This document shows positions 13,981 to 20,766 of a stretch of 22,889 bases of DNA, one piece after another. The notes beneath the pieces were generated by a model. The model was not told where the DNA came from and made no database searches. It was given only the letters and a program-made list of their open reading frames with translations. Origin of the DNA: a virus; IMG/VR virus record IMGVR_UViG_3300009002_000048, positions 1 through 22,889 of that record; one strand, written 5' to 3'. The translations under genes and the position numbers were made by a program. Each line of letters begins with the position of its first letter. Position 1 is the first letter of the stretch.

Positions 13981-14253
13981 ATGAAAATAAATGATGTAAT
14001 TACAGAATACGGACAACCGAGCATTGGAACTAAGATTACTGCTACAAAAAACGGACGACCAATCCCTGTTCAGTTTAGTGATTTGCCAACGCCAGTTAAG
14101 CCACACCATATACAACAAGAACTTAAAATGAAGATTCCTCAAATCGGCGAGATTGATAGGATGAACATTTCAAGAGAACTTGCAGCGGGCAAGCCTGCTA
14201 AGTTAAATGATGTTCTATTTCAAATCCAAGATCAAAAACCAAGAGAAATGTAA
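13981..14253 (+). CDS. Small hypothetical protein, 90 aa, MKINDVITE N-terminus
   Basis: The function is unknown. The N-terminus MKINDVITEYG is one of the cleanest copies of the cluster motif, with an I-T-E site at 7-9. The rest is basic and hydrophilic, with PVKPHHIQQELKMKIPQIGE in the middle and LAAGKPAKLNDVLFQIQDQ near the end. There is no cysteine or TM segment. It begins one base after the previous gene ends, and its stop overlaps the next start (TAATG). It is a candidate internal head protein by its N-terminus, small size and neighbours. Confidence 0.65.
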   Translation: MKINDVITEYGQPSIGTKITATKNGRPIPVQFSDLPTPVKPHHIQQELKMKIPQIGEIDRMNISRELAAGKPAKLNDVLFQIQDQKPREM

Positions 14254-14459
14254 TGGTTAAAATTAATGACATAGTAACTGAAACAGCATCGGCTGGCGCG
14301 GGCAGTGCTGGCGGCATTGCAACAGTTACCGGATCAGTTGGCGGGATGCAAAAACGCAACATGTACAACGCCGACGGTACAATGAAAAACGCATTAGATC
14401 AGGATAATATCTTCGCTAACTCGGCTCCAAAAAAGAAGCCAGCAAAGAAGAAAAGATAA
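14253..14459 (+). CDS. Small Gly/Ala- and Lys-rich protein, 68 aa, MVKINDIVTE N-terminus
   Basis: The N-terminus MVKINDIVTETASAGAGSAG repeats the cluster motif. The 12 bases GTAACTGAAACA (14274-14285) are identical to those at the same place in the gene at 12728. After a flexible Gly/Ala/Ser segment comes GGMQKRNMYNADGTMKNALDQ (about 30-50) and a basic tail (KKKPAKKKR). I recall short phage proteins with an ETASAGATSAG-like start. The composition fits DNA contact inside a capsid. The TAA stop is embedded in the GATAAATA late-promoter motif of the next gene. Confidence 0.65.
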   Translation: MVKINDIVTETASAGAGSAGGIATVTGSVGGMQKRNMYNADGTMKNALDQDNIFANSAPKKKPAKKKR

Positions 14460-14462
14460 ATA
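14455..14462 (+). promoter_or_regulatory. T4-type late promoter motif GATAAATA
   Basis: The octamer is identical to those at 2754 and 10486. Read as -13 to -6, transcription would start near 14468, leaving an 18-base leader with the CCGGAGA ribosome-binding site before the ATG at 14486. It includes the TAA stop of the upstream gene. Confidence 0.6.
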
Positions 14463-14485
14463 TATTAAAGTTTCCGGAGACAACT

Positions 14486-14980
14486 ATGACAATGAAAAAA
14501 ACAAACGAGGGTATAGCAGAACTTGCAGGTACAGCTGATGCAGATCACGAAGTACAAATGGCTCGTGCAGAGCTTTATAAGATTGCACAAAATGCAGTTG
14601 AGCTTTACCAGATGCTAAAGAATGTTTCCGAGCAAGAAGGTCTCGAAGCTTGGCAACAATCAAAAATTACTAAAGCAGCTGATTACATTCAAAGCGTACA
14701 TACTGCTCTTGAATACAGTCAAAAAGTTGCAACGCCAATTGAGAAGCCAATGGTTCCAGGCATGTCAGAATCACAGATTAGTGAATATAAATCACTACTT
14801 GAGAAAGCAAAATCAAAAGCACAACAACGTTATATGGGCATGGTCCATGCTGCACAAAAAGGCGAAAAGCCTGCTTCAGCAGAAGTTGCTAAGACTGCAA
14901 AGACTATGAAGAAATCAGATGCTACAGATTATGCAAGTACAAAGCATAAAGGCAAGCCAGAGCACGTCAAGAAAAAGTAA
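14486..14980 (+). CDS. 164-aa helical protein with GIAE N-terminus, internal head protein candidate
   Basis: The N-terminus MTMKKTNEGIAELAG is the closest in the window to the T4 internal-protein leader MKTYQEFIAE, with I-A-E at 10-12. Residues 18-75 form a helical block (DHEVQMARAELYKIAQNAVELYQMLKNV...), which I recall as common in marine T4-like phages. The C-terminus is lysine-rich and ends with DATDYASTKHKGKPEHVKKK, a tail motif I also associate with such phages. The ATG at 14486 has GGAG 6 bases upstream and a late promoter behind it; a second Met at 14492 is possible. The function is unknown. Confidence 0.75.
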   Translation: MTMKKTNEGIAELAGTADADHEVQMARAELYKIAQNAVELYQMLKNVSEQEGLEAWQQSKITKAADYIQSVHTALEYSQKVATPIEKPMVPGMSESQISEYKSLLEKAKSKAQQRYMGMVHAAQKGEKPASAEVAKTAKTMKKSDATDYASTKHKGKPEHVKKK

Positions 14981-15579
14981 TGTCTAATTCTGCCGAGGAT
15001 TTAGTTTGGCAGACTGTAGACCCTGATGACATCTGGGTAATGGATAAACTAATACTATCACGTAAGCTTAAATATAATTGCGGCCCGGTTGGATTAGATG
15101 TTCCTGTGCCGGGCTTTTATATTGTGCGCCCGTGCGTTAATATGATGGGATTAGGGTTAGGTGCGCACAAAGTTTGGCTAGACCGATGCACACTGCATTT
15201 ACCGATTGGATACTTTTGGTGTGAATGGTTTGACGGTAGGCACTTGAGTGTTGATTACCAACATGGATTACAAAAACTATGTGTCGAAGGATTTAAAAAT
15301 ACAGATACATTCACACAATGGACTGAGTGGAAGCGCACAGAAGATTACGGCGCACGTCCTGAAATACTCAAAGACTTATTTAAAAAATACAAATGGATCA
15401 ACTGTGAGTTTATTGGTAATAAACTAATCGAAGTACATTTCAGACACAACGAAGACTTTGAAGGTGGCATTGATCATTTTATACCAGTTTGGCTTGGTCA
15501 AAGTACAACGCCGCCAGACGGATATAGTTACAGAGATTATTCTGATGTTCATGGAAGAATTGGCGCATTTATTAAATAA
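14980..15579 (+). CDS. Conserved hypothetical protein, 199 aa
   Basis: The role is unknown. The sequence has well-defined blocks: DIWVMDKLILSRKLKYNCGP (17-36), PVPGFYIVRPCVNMMGLG (42-59), and GYFWCEWFDGRHLSVDYQHG (about 77-96). I recall similar proteins in many T4-like aquatic phages, always unnamed. The many Trp, Tyr and Cys residues and the RPxxN motif suggest an enzyme-like fold rather than a structural rod. It overlaps the previous stop by 1 base and has no strong ribosome-binding site of its own. It ends just before a sigma70-type promoter, so it probably belongs to the late unit upstream. Confidence 0.75.
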   Translation: MSNSAEDLVWQTVDPDDIWVMDKLILSRKLKYNCGPVGLDVPVPGFYIVRPCVNMMGLGLGAHKVWLDRCTLHLPIGYFWCEWFDGRHLSVDYQHGLQKLCVEGFKNTDTFTQWTEWKRTEDYGARPEILKDLFKKYKWINCEFIGNKLIEVHFRHNEDFEGGIDHFIPVWLGQSTTPPDGYSYRDYSDVHGRIGAFIK

Positions 15580-15584
15580 AAACC

Positions 15585-15613
15585 TTGACAAAACCGCATT
15601 TATCTAATATAGT
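15585..15613 (+). promoter_or_regulatory. Sigma70-type promoter, TTGACA-17-TATAGT
   Basis: A perfect -35 box (15585-15590) is separated by exactly 17 bases from TATAGT (15608-15613). Transcription would start near 15620, shortly before a CGGAGG ribosome-binding site and the ATG at 15639. This is the form expected for an early phage promoter read by unmodified host RNA polymerase. Confidence 0.85.
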
Positions 15614-15638
15614 AAAGTAATTACAACGGAGGTTTTTA

Positions 15639-15905
15639 ATGAGTGATAGAGTCTACGGACCAGAAGAGAAATCCAAGTTAGAGAGACTAATTAAAGAAGG
15701 CGTTGGCGTCCTTCAAGAAGTAGAAGATCTACAAGGCGGATTAAGAGAAACTGTTAAGGCAGTTGCAGAAGAACTTGACGTTAAGCCAAGTCTTATTAAC
15801 AAAGCAATCAAAGTTGCAAAGAACCGCGATTGGGACAAGCATCAAAGTGAATTTGATGATCTTGAAACTATTGTAGCTATAACAGGTTATGATAAAGATG
15901 CCTGA
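15639..15905 (+). CDS. Small DsbA-like dsDNA-binding protein
   Basis: The 88-aa product is helical and charged, with LERLIKEGVGVLQEVEDLQGGLRETVKAVAEEL leading into a helix-turn-helix-like VKPSLINKAIKVAKNRDW (about 48-65). Size and organisation fit the T4 DsbA family of small double-stranded-DNA-binding proteins linked to late transcription, and I recall DsbA-like cyanophage proteins with this pattern. It has an excellent ribosome-binding site (CGGAGG) and its own sigma70-type promoter, so it is probably made early. The next gene overlaps its end. The family assignment is from memory and moderately sure. Confidence 0.6.
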   Translation: MSDRVYGPEEKSKLERLIKEGVGVLQEVEDLQGGLRETVKAVAEELDVKPSLINKAIKVAKNRDWDKHQSEFDDLETIVAITGYDKDA

Positions 15906-16134
15906 AGAAATACCTGAGCACAAAGACATTCTCGGCAATGTGATTAAGGTAGGGGATACCGTAGTGTATCCCCAACGCAACGCTTTGTGTGTTGCATCAG
16001 TTGCTAAGTTAAATCCTAAAATGGTTAATGTAGTAGCAGTCGGATACAGTTATCCTGATCGAAAATATCCTAGTGACATACTCGTAGTCGATGATCCGAA
16101 AATTACAATGTACATGCTTAAACACACTAAGTAG
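15898..16134 (+). CDS. Hypothetical protein, about 78 aa, SH3-like
   Basis: The sequence is strand-rich (DILGNVIKVGDTVVYPQRNALCVASVAKLNPKMVNVVAV), which suggests a small SH3-like barrel like those in nucleic-acid-binding or ribosome-associated proteins. Two starts are possible: ATG 15889 and ATG 15898. I prefer 15898, which gives MPEEIPEHKDILG, but neither has a good Shine-Dalgarno sequence, so coupling to the upstream gene is likely. An 8-bp hairpin lies inside the gene at 15952-15973. The function is unknown. Confidence 0.65.
   Translation: MPEEIPEHKDILGNVIKVGDTVVYPQRNALCVASVAKLNPKMVNVVAVGYSYPDRKYPSDILVVDDPKITMYMLKHTK
15952..15973 (+). repeat. 8-bp perfect hairpin inside a small gene
   Basis: GGGGATAC (15952-15959) and GTATCCCC (15966-15973) flank a 6-base loop CGTAGT. 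Stems of 8 bp occur several times by chance in a window of this size, so this is noted mainly because its loop shares GTAGT with the stronger hairpin at 10532-10563. Confidence 0.35.
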
Positions 16135-16200
16135 TGTTAGTGTCGTTCACTTTACGAACAGGTTAAACGGTATGCTGGCCATAAACAGCGAGGAGAAATA

Positions 16201-16362
16201 ATGAATGACCCGTACAACTGGCTAGAAGCCTATGACGAAGTGGAGAGATGCAACGAATGCATTAGACCAGAAAGTTGTCTTCGAGAATGTGTTTTGGACA
16301 AATATGTTCATGAAGACGTAGCCAAAATTAGAGACGAGGAGATTCACAATGCCATACGTTGA
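16201..16362 (+). CDS. Cys-rich microprotein before DNA polymerase, 53 aa
   Basis: The 53-aa product carries four cysteines in a tight block, CNECIRPESCLREC at about residues 17-30, so it may form a zinc knuckle. A strong GAGGAG ribosome-binding site precedes the ATG. Its last 14 bases overlap the DNA polymerase start in a different frame, a sign of translational coupling. T4-like phages often carry a tiny regulator near gene 43, but I cannot tie this to one. The 66-base gap before it (16135-16200) holds this ribosome-binding site and no convincing promoter. Confidence 0.65.
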   Translation: MNDPYNWLEAYDEVERCNECIRPESCLRECVLDKYVHEDVAKIRDEEIHNAIR

Positions 16363-19042
16363 CGCGTTCTTTGATCGCAATGCTGATACAATCAGAATTG
16401 TCGAACGAGACGATAATGGCAAACGAAAGTTTGTCGATCATCCTGTAAAATACACATTTTATTACGAAGATCAAAAAGGAAAATACAAGAGTATTTTCGG
16501 TAATCCGCTTTCAAGGATTATATGCAAGAACACAAAAGACTACAGAAAAGAACTTGCAATCAATAAAGGCAAAACATTATTTGAATCGGACATTAATCCT
16601 GTATTCCAATGTTTAAGCGAAAACTATCAAAATCAAGATGCCCCTAAGCTAAACGTTTGTTTCTTTGACATCGAAACAGACTTTGATCCAGAGAGAGGCT
16701 TTGCGCCACCTTCTGATCCGTTTATGGCAATCACTGCAATCACAGTACATCTACAATGGACTAACGATCTTATTACAGTAGCAATGCCTCCAAAAGGAAT
16801 GGCCATCGAAGATGCTAGAGCAATGTGCGAAGCGCGTTGGGGCAATGACGTGTTGTTGTTTCCAAACGACAAAGACGGCAACGGCGAAAGAGAAATGCTT
16901 AATGTGTTTCTTGATCTTATTGGCGACGCTGATATTGTAAGTGGATGGAACAGCGAAGGATATGATATTCCGTATACTGTAAATAGGATTGCAAGAGTAT
17001 TAAGTAAAAATGATACAAGACGTTTTTGTTTATGGGATCAACTTCCTAAGAAGAGAGAATATGTTAAGTACGGAAAGAATGCCGAAACGTATGATTTAGT
17101 CGGACGTGTACACATGGACAGCTTAGAGCTTTATCGTAAGTACACATACGAAGAACGTCACAGCTATAGACTTGATGCTATTGGTGAGATGGAAATTGGA
17201 GAAAACAAAACAGTATACGAAGGTACACTTGATCAGCTTTATAATAATGACTTTGAAACGTTTATTGAATATAACAGACAAGATACTGCATTGCTCGACA
17301 AGCTAGATAAGAAGCTAAGGTTTATTGAACTAGCAAGTGAAATTGCACACGATAACACAGTTTTGTTACAAACTACAATGGGTGCGGTTGCTGTTACCGA
17401 ACAAGCTATTATTAACGAAGCACACCGTAGAGGTATGCAAGTGCCTAACAGAAAAAATCATGGAGAGAATACACAAGCAGCAGGTGCTTATGTTGCTTAT
17501 CCAAAAAAAGGATTGCATGAATGGATTGCTTCAATGGACTTGAACTCTCTATATCCAAGTGTGATTAGAGCGTTAAACATGGCACCTGAAAGTATTGTAG
17601 GACAGTTACGTCCTACAGAAACTGATGCATTTGTGCATGAGCAAATGACCCTTAAGAAGAAGTCATTTGCTGCATCATGGGAAGGACTTTTTGGCACCCA
17701 TGAATACACACAGGTAATGGAAAAGCGTCGTGACAAGGATATTATAATTGATTGGGAAGATGGACGCTCGGATGTTCTAAGCGCAGCAGAAGTAAATCAA
17801 TTAATTTTTGATAGCAATCAGCCATGGATGCTAAGTGCCAATGGTACTATCTTTACACACGAGTTTGAAGCTGTTATTCCAGGTCTGCTAAAGCGTTGGT
17901 ATAGCGAGCGTCAAGACTTGCAGAAGATGCTAAAGAAGGCAAGAGCTGCACAAAACAGTGCAGAGATTGCGTTTTGGGATAAACGACAACTAGTTAAAAA
18001 GATTAACCTAAACTCGTTATATGGTGCTATTCTTAATCCAGGTTGTAGATTCTTTGATAAACGTATTGGGCAATCTACTACGCTAACTGGCAGGGGCATT
18101 GTTCAACACATGAGCGCCGAAGTTAACAAAACTATTACAGGAAAATATGACCACGTCGGCGACGCTGTTATTTACGGCGACACCGACTCGGTATACTTTA
18201 GTGCATATCCTAGCTTAAAGAAGGATATTGACAACGGTAGTATTCCATGGACTAAAGATAACGTTATTGCATTGTATGATCAAATTGCTGATCAGGTTAA
18301 CAAAACGTTTCCAGACTTTATGGGCAGAGCGTATCATTGTCCTAAATCTCGTGCAACAGTTATTAAAGCAGGCAGAGAAATTGTTGGCGAGACTGGACTG
18401 TTTATTACAAAGAAGCGTTACGCAATTCTTGTATTTGACGACGAAGGTAACAGAAAAGATGTTGAAGGTAAACGAGGCAAAGTTAAGGCAATGGGCTTAG
18501 ACCTAAAGCGAAGTGACACACCTGTGTTTATGCAAGACTTCTTAAAAGAATTACTTGACATGGTTCTGTTCAAGCAGCCGGAATCAGATATTCTTAATGC
18601 CATTACTGAGTTTAGAACATTGTTTAAAGATCGTCCAGGTTACGAAAAAGGCTCTCCAAAGAGAGCAAATAATATTTTGCATTATCAGAGACTTGAAGAA
18701 AAGCAAGGTAAAGCTAATATGCCAGGACACGTTAGAGCAAGCATTAACTGGAACACACTCAAGCGTATGAACGGAGACAAGTATTCGCAAGAAGTTGTCG
18801 ACGGCATGAAGGTTGTTGTGTGTAAGGTAAGGGCCAACCCACTTGGTTATACTAGTGTTGCTTTTCCAACAGACGAGTTACGTTTGCCAGATTGGTTTAA
18901 AGAATTGCCGTTTGACGACGCAGCAATGGAAGAAACTATTATTGATAACAAACTTGGCAACCTTATTGGAGTTCTAAACTATGATCTCGAAAGTACTAAG
19001 CGAAATAATACTTTCACTGACTTCTTTGACTTTGGTGATTAA
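16349..19042 (+). CDS. gp43: DNA polymerase, T4 gp43-like family B
   Basis: This is the replicative polymerase with 3'-5' proofreading. The 897-aa product is full length for the T4 family and shows Exo I FFDIET (105-110), Exo II-like GWNSEGYDIPY (199-209), Exo III YNRQDTALL (308-316), motif A MDLNSLYPS (396-404), motif B KKINLNSLYG (550-559) and motif C YGDTDS (609-614), all with their catalytic acidic residues. The last residues NNTFTDFFDFGD look like the hydrophobic C-terminal peptide with which gp43 binds the gp45 clamp. No intein or split is present. A GAGGAG ribosome-binding site precedes the ATG, which overlaps the Cys-rich ORF. Confidence 0.98.
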   Translation: MPYVDAFFDRNADTIRIVERDDNGKRKFVDHPVKYTFYYEDQKGKYKSIFGNPLSRIICKNTKDYRKELAINKGKTLFESDINPVFQCLSENYQNQDAPKLNVCFFDIETDFDPERGFAPPSDPFMAITAITVHLQWTNDLITVAMPPKGMAIEDARAMCEARWGNDVLLFPNDKDGNGEREMLNVFLDLIGDADIVSGWNSEGYDIPYTVNRIARVLSKNDTRRFCLWDQLPKKREYVKYGKNAETYDLVGRVHMDSLELYRKYTYEERHSYRLDAIGEMEIGENKTVYEGTLDQLYNNDFETFIEYNRQDTALLDKLDKKLRFIELASEIAHDNTVLLQTTMGAVAVTEQAIINEAHRRGMQVPNRKNHGENTQAAGAYVAYPKKGLHEWIASMDLNSLYPSVIRALNMAPESIVGQLRPTETDAFVHEQMTLKKKSFAASWEGLFGTHEYTQVMEKRRDKDIIIDWEDGRSDVLSAAEVNQLIFDSNQPWMLSANGTIFTHEFEAVIPGLLKRWYSERQDLQKMLKKARAAQNSAEIAFWDKRQLVKKINLNSLYGAILNPGCRFFDKRIGQSTTLTGRGIVQHMSAEVNKTITGKYDHVGDAVIYGDTDSVYFSAYPSLKKDIDNGSIPWTKDNVIALYDQIADQVNKTFPDFMGRAYHCPKSRATVIKAGREIVGETGLFITKKRYAILVFDDEGNRKDVEGKRGKVKAMGLDLKRSDTPVFMQDFLKELLDMVLFKQPESDILNAITEFRTLFKDRPGYEKGSPKRANNILHYQRLEEKQGKANMPGHVRASINWNTLKRMNGDKYSQEVVDGMKVVVCKVRANPLGYTSVAFPTDELRLPDWFKELPFDDAAMEETIIDNKLGNLIGVLNYDLESTKRNNTFTDFFDFGD

Positions 19043-19617
19043 TGAGAGAATTTTATAAGCACGCTCCTTATTTGTGTACGTTAGATAATAAAGATGCTAT
19101 AGTGTGGATACCAAAAAATGCTTCAAGCTTAATTAGACTTGCATATTATCGTCGACATGGCGAAGATTCTAACTGGCGTGGCATCGACTGGAGGAAACAT
19201 AGGATAGATCAGTTTCATGTAATATTACGAGATCCATATAAAAGATGGATAAGTGGTATGCAGGAATTTTATTTACACAATCAAGATAAAGAAGAAATGA
19301 TATTAGATACAATTGAAAAAATTGAATTTGATGAGCACACTGTTCCACAATCGGATTTTCTTCTTCAACCAAAACGTAATGACAATAACACTAGAACTAT
19401 TCGCTATTATGATTTAGAAACAGACGGATTAGAGAAATTAAACAATAAATTTAATTGGTTTAAAGAAATTCCTTTACATTATTCTGCTACAGATTTTCCA
19501 GCTAAAGTACAATTCAAAGAAAAGCTCGATAAAGTTATAGATAAAAGATTAATTAAGAAAGTTAAACAATTTTATTCTTCGGATTATGATTTAAGAGAAA
19601 GGGTTTTTAGATTATGA
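19042..19617 (+). CDS. Sulfotransferase-like protein (PAPS-binding)
   Basis: The 191-aa product has two motifs typical of sulfotransferases: a 5'-phosphosulfate loop-like VWIPKNASSLIR (21-32) and a 3'-phosphate-binding RDPYKRWISG (63-72). Such enzymes move sulfate from PAPS to sugars or other acceptors. It is short for the family, so the acceptor side may be reduced. It overlaps gp43 by 1 base and the next gene by 4 bases. Followed by three nucleotide-sugar-type genes, it may modify a glycan. The substrate cannot be read from the sequence. By eye it is more A+T-rich than the polymerase gene, which could mean separate acquisition. Confidence 0.75.
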   Translation: MREFYKHAPYLCTLDNKDAIVWIPKNASSLIRLAYYRRHGEDSNWRGIDWRKHRIDQFHVILRDPYKRWISGMQEFYLHNQDKEEMILDTIEKIEFDEHTVPQSDFLLQPKRNDNNTRTIRYYDLETDGLEKLNNKFNWFKEIPLHYSATDFPAKVQFKEKLDKVIDKRLIKKVKQFYSSDYDLRERVFRL

Positions 19618-20036
19618 AAGTAGGTATTACATTTTCAGCATTTGATCTATTACATGCAGGACACATTGGCATGTTACGCGAAGCTAGAGAAAATTGCGAT
19701 TATTTGATTGTAGGGTTACAAACCGACCCTACAATCGACAGGCCCGATACAAAGAACAAACCGGTACAAACACTTGTAGAAAGATATGCACAATTAAATG
19801 CATTAAAATTTGTTGACGAGATTGTGCCCTATCAAACCGAGCAAGACTTAATAGATATACTAGAACTTTTTCAACTCAATGTTCGTTTCTTAGGAGAAGA
19901 ATATAAAGAAAAAGAGTTTAGTGGAAAAGATGTTTGTCGCAGACGCGGCATACAATTACACTTCAATAAACGTGATCACAGGTTTAGTACAAGTAATTTG
20001 CGAGAGCGAGTAGCAAAGGCAACAAACAATGAATAA
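19614..20036 (+). CDS. TagD-like cytidylyltransferase / nucleotidyltransferase
   Basis: The 140-aa product has the core signature FSAFDLLHAGHIGML (7-21) with the HxGH motif (14-17) and the C-terminal STSNLR motif (125-130) of small nucleotidyltransferases such as glycerol-3-phosphate cytidylyltransferase and the HldE C-domain. These couple CTP or ATP to a sugar or polyol phosphate to make an activated donor. Size and motifs fit TagD best. It overlaps both neighbours (4 and 8 bases) and so belongs to a coupled four-gene module with a phosphomannomutase-like and a dehydrogenase-like enzyme. A perfect 11-bp hairpin lies inside it at 19706-19736. Confidence 0.88.
   Translation: MKVGITFSAFDLLHAGHIGMLREARENCDYLIVGLQTDPTIDRPDTKNKPVQTLVERYAQLNALKFVDEIVPYQTEQDLIDILELFQLNVRFLGEEYKEKEFSGKDVCRRRGIQLHFNKRDHRFSTSNLRERVAKATNNE
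19706..19736 (+). repeat. Perfect 11-bp hairpin inside the cytidylyltransferase gene
   Basis: GATTGTAGGGT (19706-19716) pairs exactly with ACCCTACAATC (19726-19736) around a 9-base loop. A perfect stem of this length is expected about 0.1 times by chance in the whole window (loop sizes 3-20), so it may act in the mRNA, for example as an internal processing or attenuation site. Confidence 0.5.
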
Positions 20037-20766
20037 ATTTATTTTTGATGTGGACGGAACACTAACTCCGAGTAGAGGGAGCATAAGCCAAGATCATGAA
20101 GATTTCTTTTCTGCATTCTGCTCTGCTAATCCGGTATATCTAGTTACCGGATCTGACAAAGATAAGACAATTGAACAACTAGGCGAGCGTATTGTAAATA
20201 AGGCCGTGATGGTTTTTAATTGCTCTGGAAATGATGTTTGGCAAAAAGGCGAAAACATTTATACAAACAAGTGGACTCTGCCAGAAGAAGTAGATAACTA
20301 TTTAATGAACACATTAGCACTTAGTGATTATCAAGATATGACTGGTAATCACTTAGAAGTCCGACCCGGTGCTGTAAATTTTAGTATTGTTGGCAGAAAC
20401 GCCAACGCAGAACAAAGACAAAAATATATCGAATACGATACTGAAACAAGTCAGCGCCAAAGAATTGTAGAAACCTTTAATAAGTTTATGCCGGACCGAT
20501 TTAAGTGTGAAGCTGTTATAGGCGGCGAAACAGGAATTGACATCTATCCTAAAGGGTTTGACAAGAGTCAAATTTTAAAAAGAATCAAATACACTAATAA
20601 AGATAAATTGTTTTTCTTTGGTGATAAGATCGAACCCGGCGGCAATGACTTTTCACTAGCTGAAGCTATTCGAAAAAACCGCTTAGGAATCGTTGTTCCA
20701 GTTCGTAACTGGAATCACACATTCGAAACACTTGCGTATTATATGGAGGCTAAGATAGCAAAATGA
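20029..20766 (+). CDS. Phosphomannomutase-like HAD enzyme (eukaryotic PMM type)
   Basis: The 245-aa product has the HAD nucleophile motif FDVDGTLTPSRG (6-17) with Asp7 and Asp9, a VRPGAVNFSIVGRNA segment (111-125) and FFGDKIEPGGND (196-207). These match the layout of eukaryotic-type phosphomannomutases (PMM1/PMM2), which convert mannose-6-phosphate to mannose-1-phosphate, and the length is right. Bacterial PMM/PGM enzymes belong to an unrelated fold. A plain sugar-phosphatase activity is the main alternative. It overlaps the cytidylyltransferase gene by 8 bases and the dehydrogenase gene by 4, consistent with a nucleotide-sugar pathway. Confidence 0.85.
   Translation: MNKFIFDVDGTLTPSRGSISQDHEDFFSAFCSANPVYLVTGSDKDKTIEQLGERIVNKAVMVFNCSGNDVWQKGENIYTNKWTLPEEVDNYLMNTLALSDYQDMTGNHLEVRPGAVNFSIVGRNANAEQRQKYIEYDTETSQRQRIVETFNKFMPDRFKCEAVIGGETGIDIYPKGFDKSQILKRIKYTNKDKLFFFGDKIEPGGNDFSLAEAIRKNRLGIVVPVRNWNHTFETLAYYMEAKIAK

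Noticed and set aside
15083-15118. GCCCGG/CCGGGC inverted repeat followed by TTTTA inside the 199-aa gene
   Set aside because: The stem is only 6 bp with a 20-base loop in mid-gene, so it is a poor terminator candidate.
17596-17617. 8-bp hairpin TGTAGGAC...GTCCTACA in the polymerase gene
   Set aside because: About six perfect 8-bp stems with loops of 3-20 bases are expected by chance in a window this long.
18651-18666. GCTCTC-CAAA-GAGAGC hairpin in the polymerase gene
   Set aside because: A 6-bp stem is common by chance and no regulatory context supports it.
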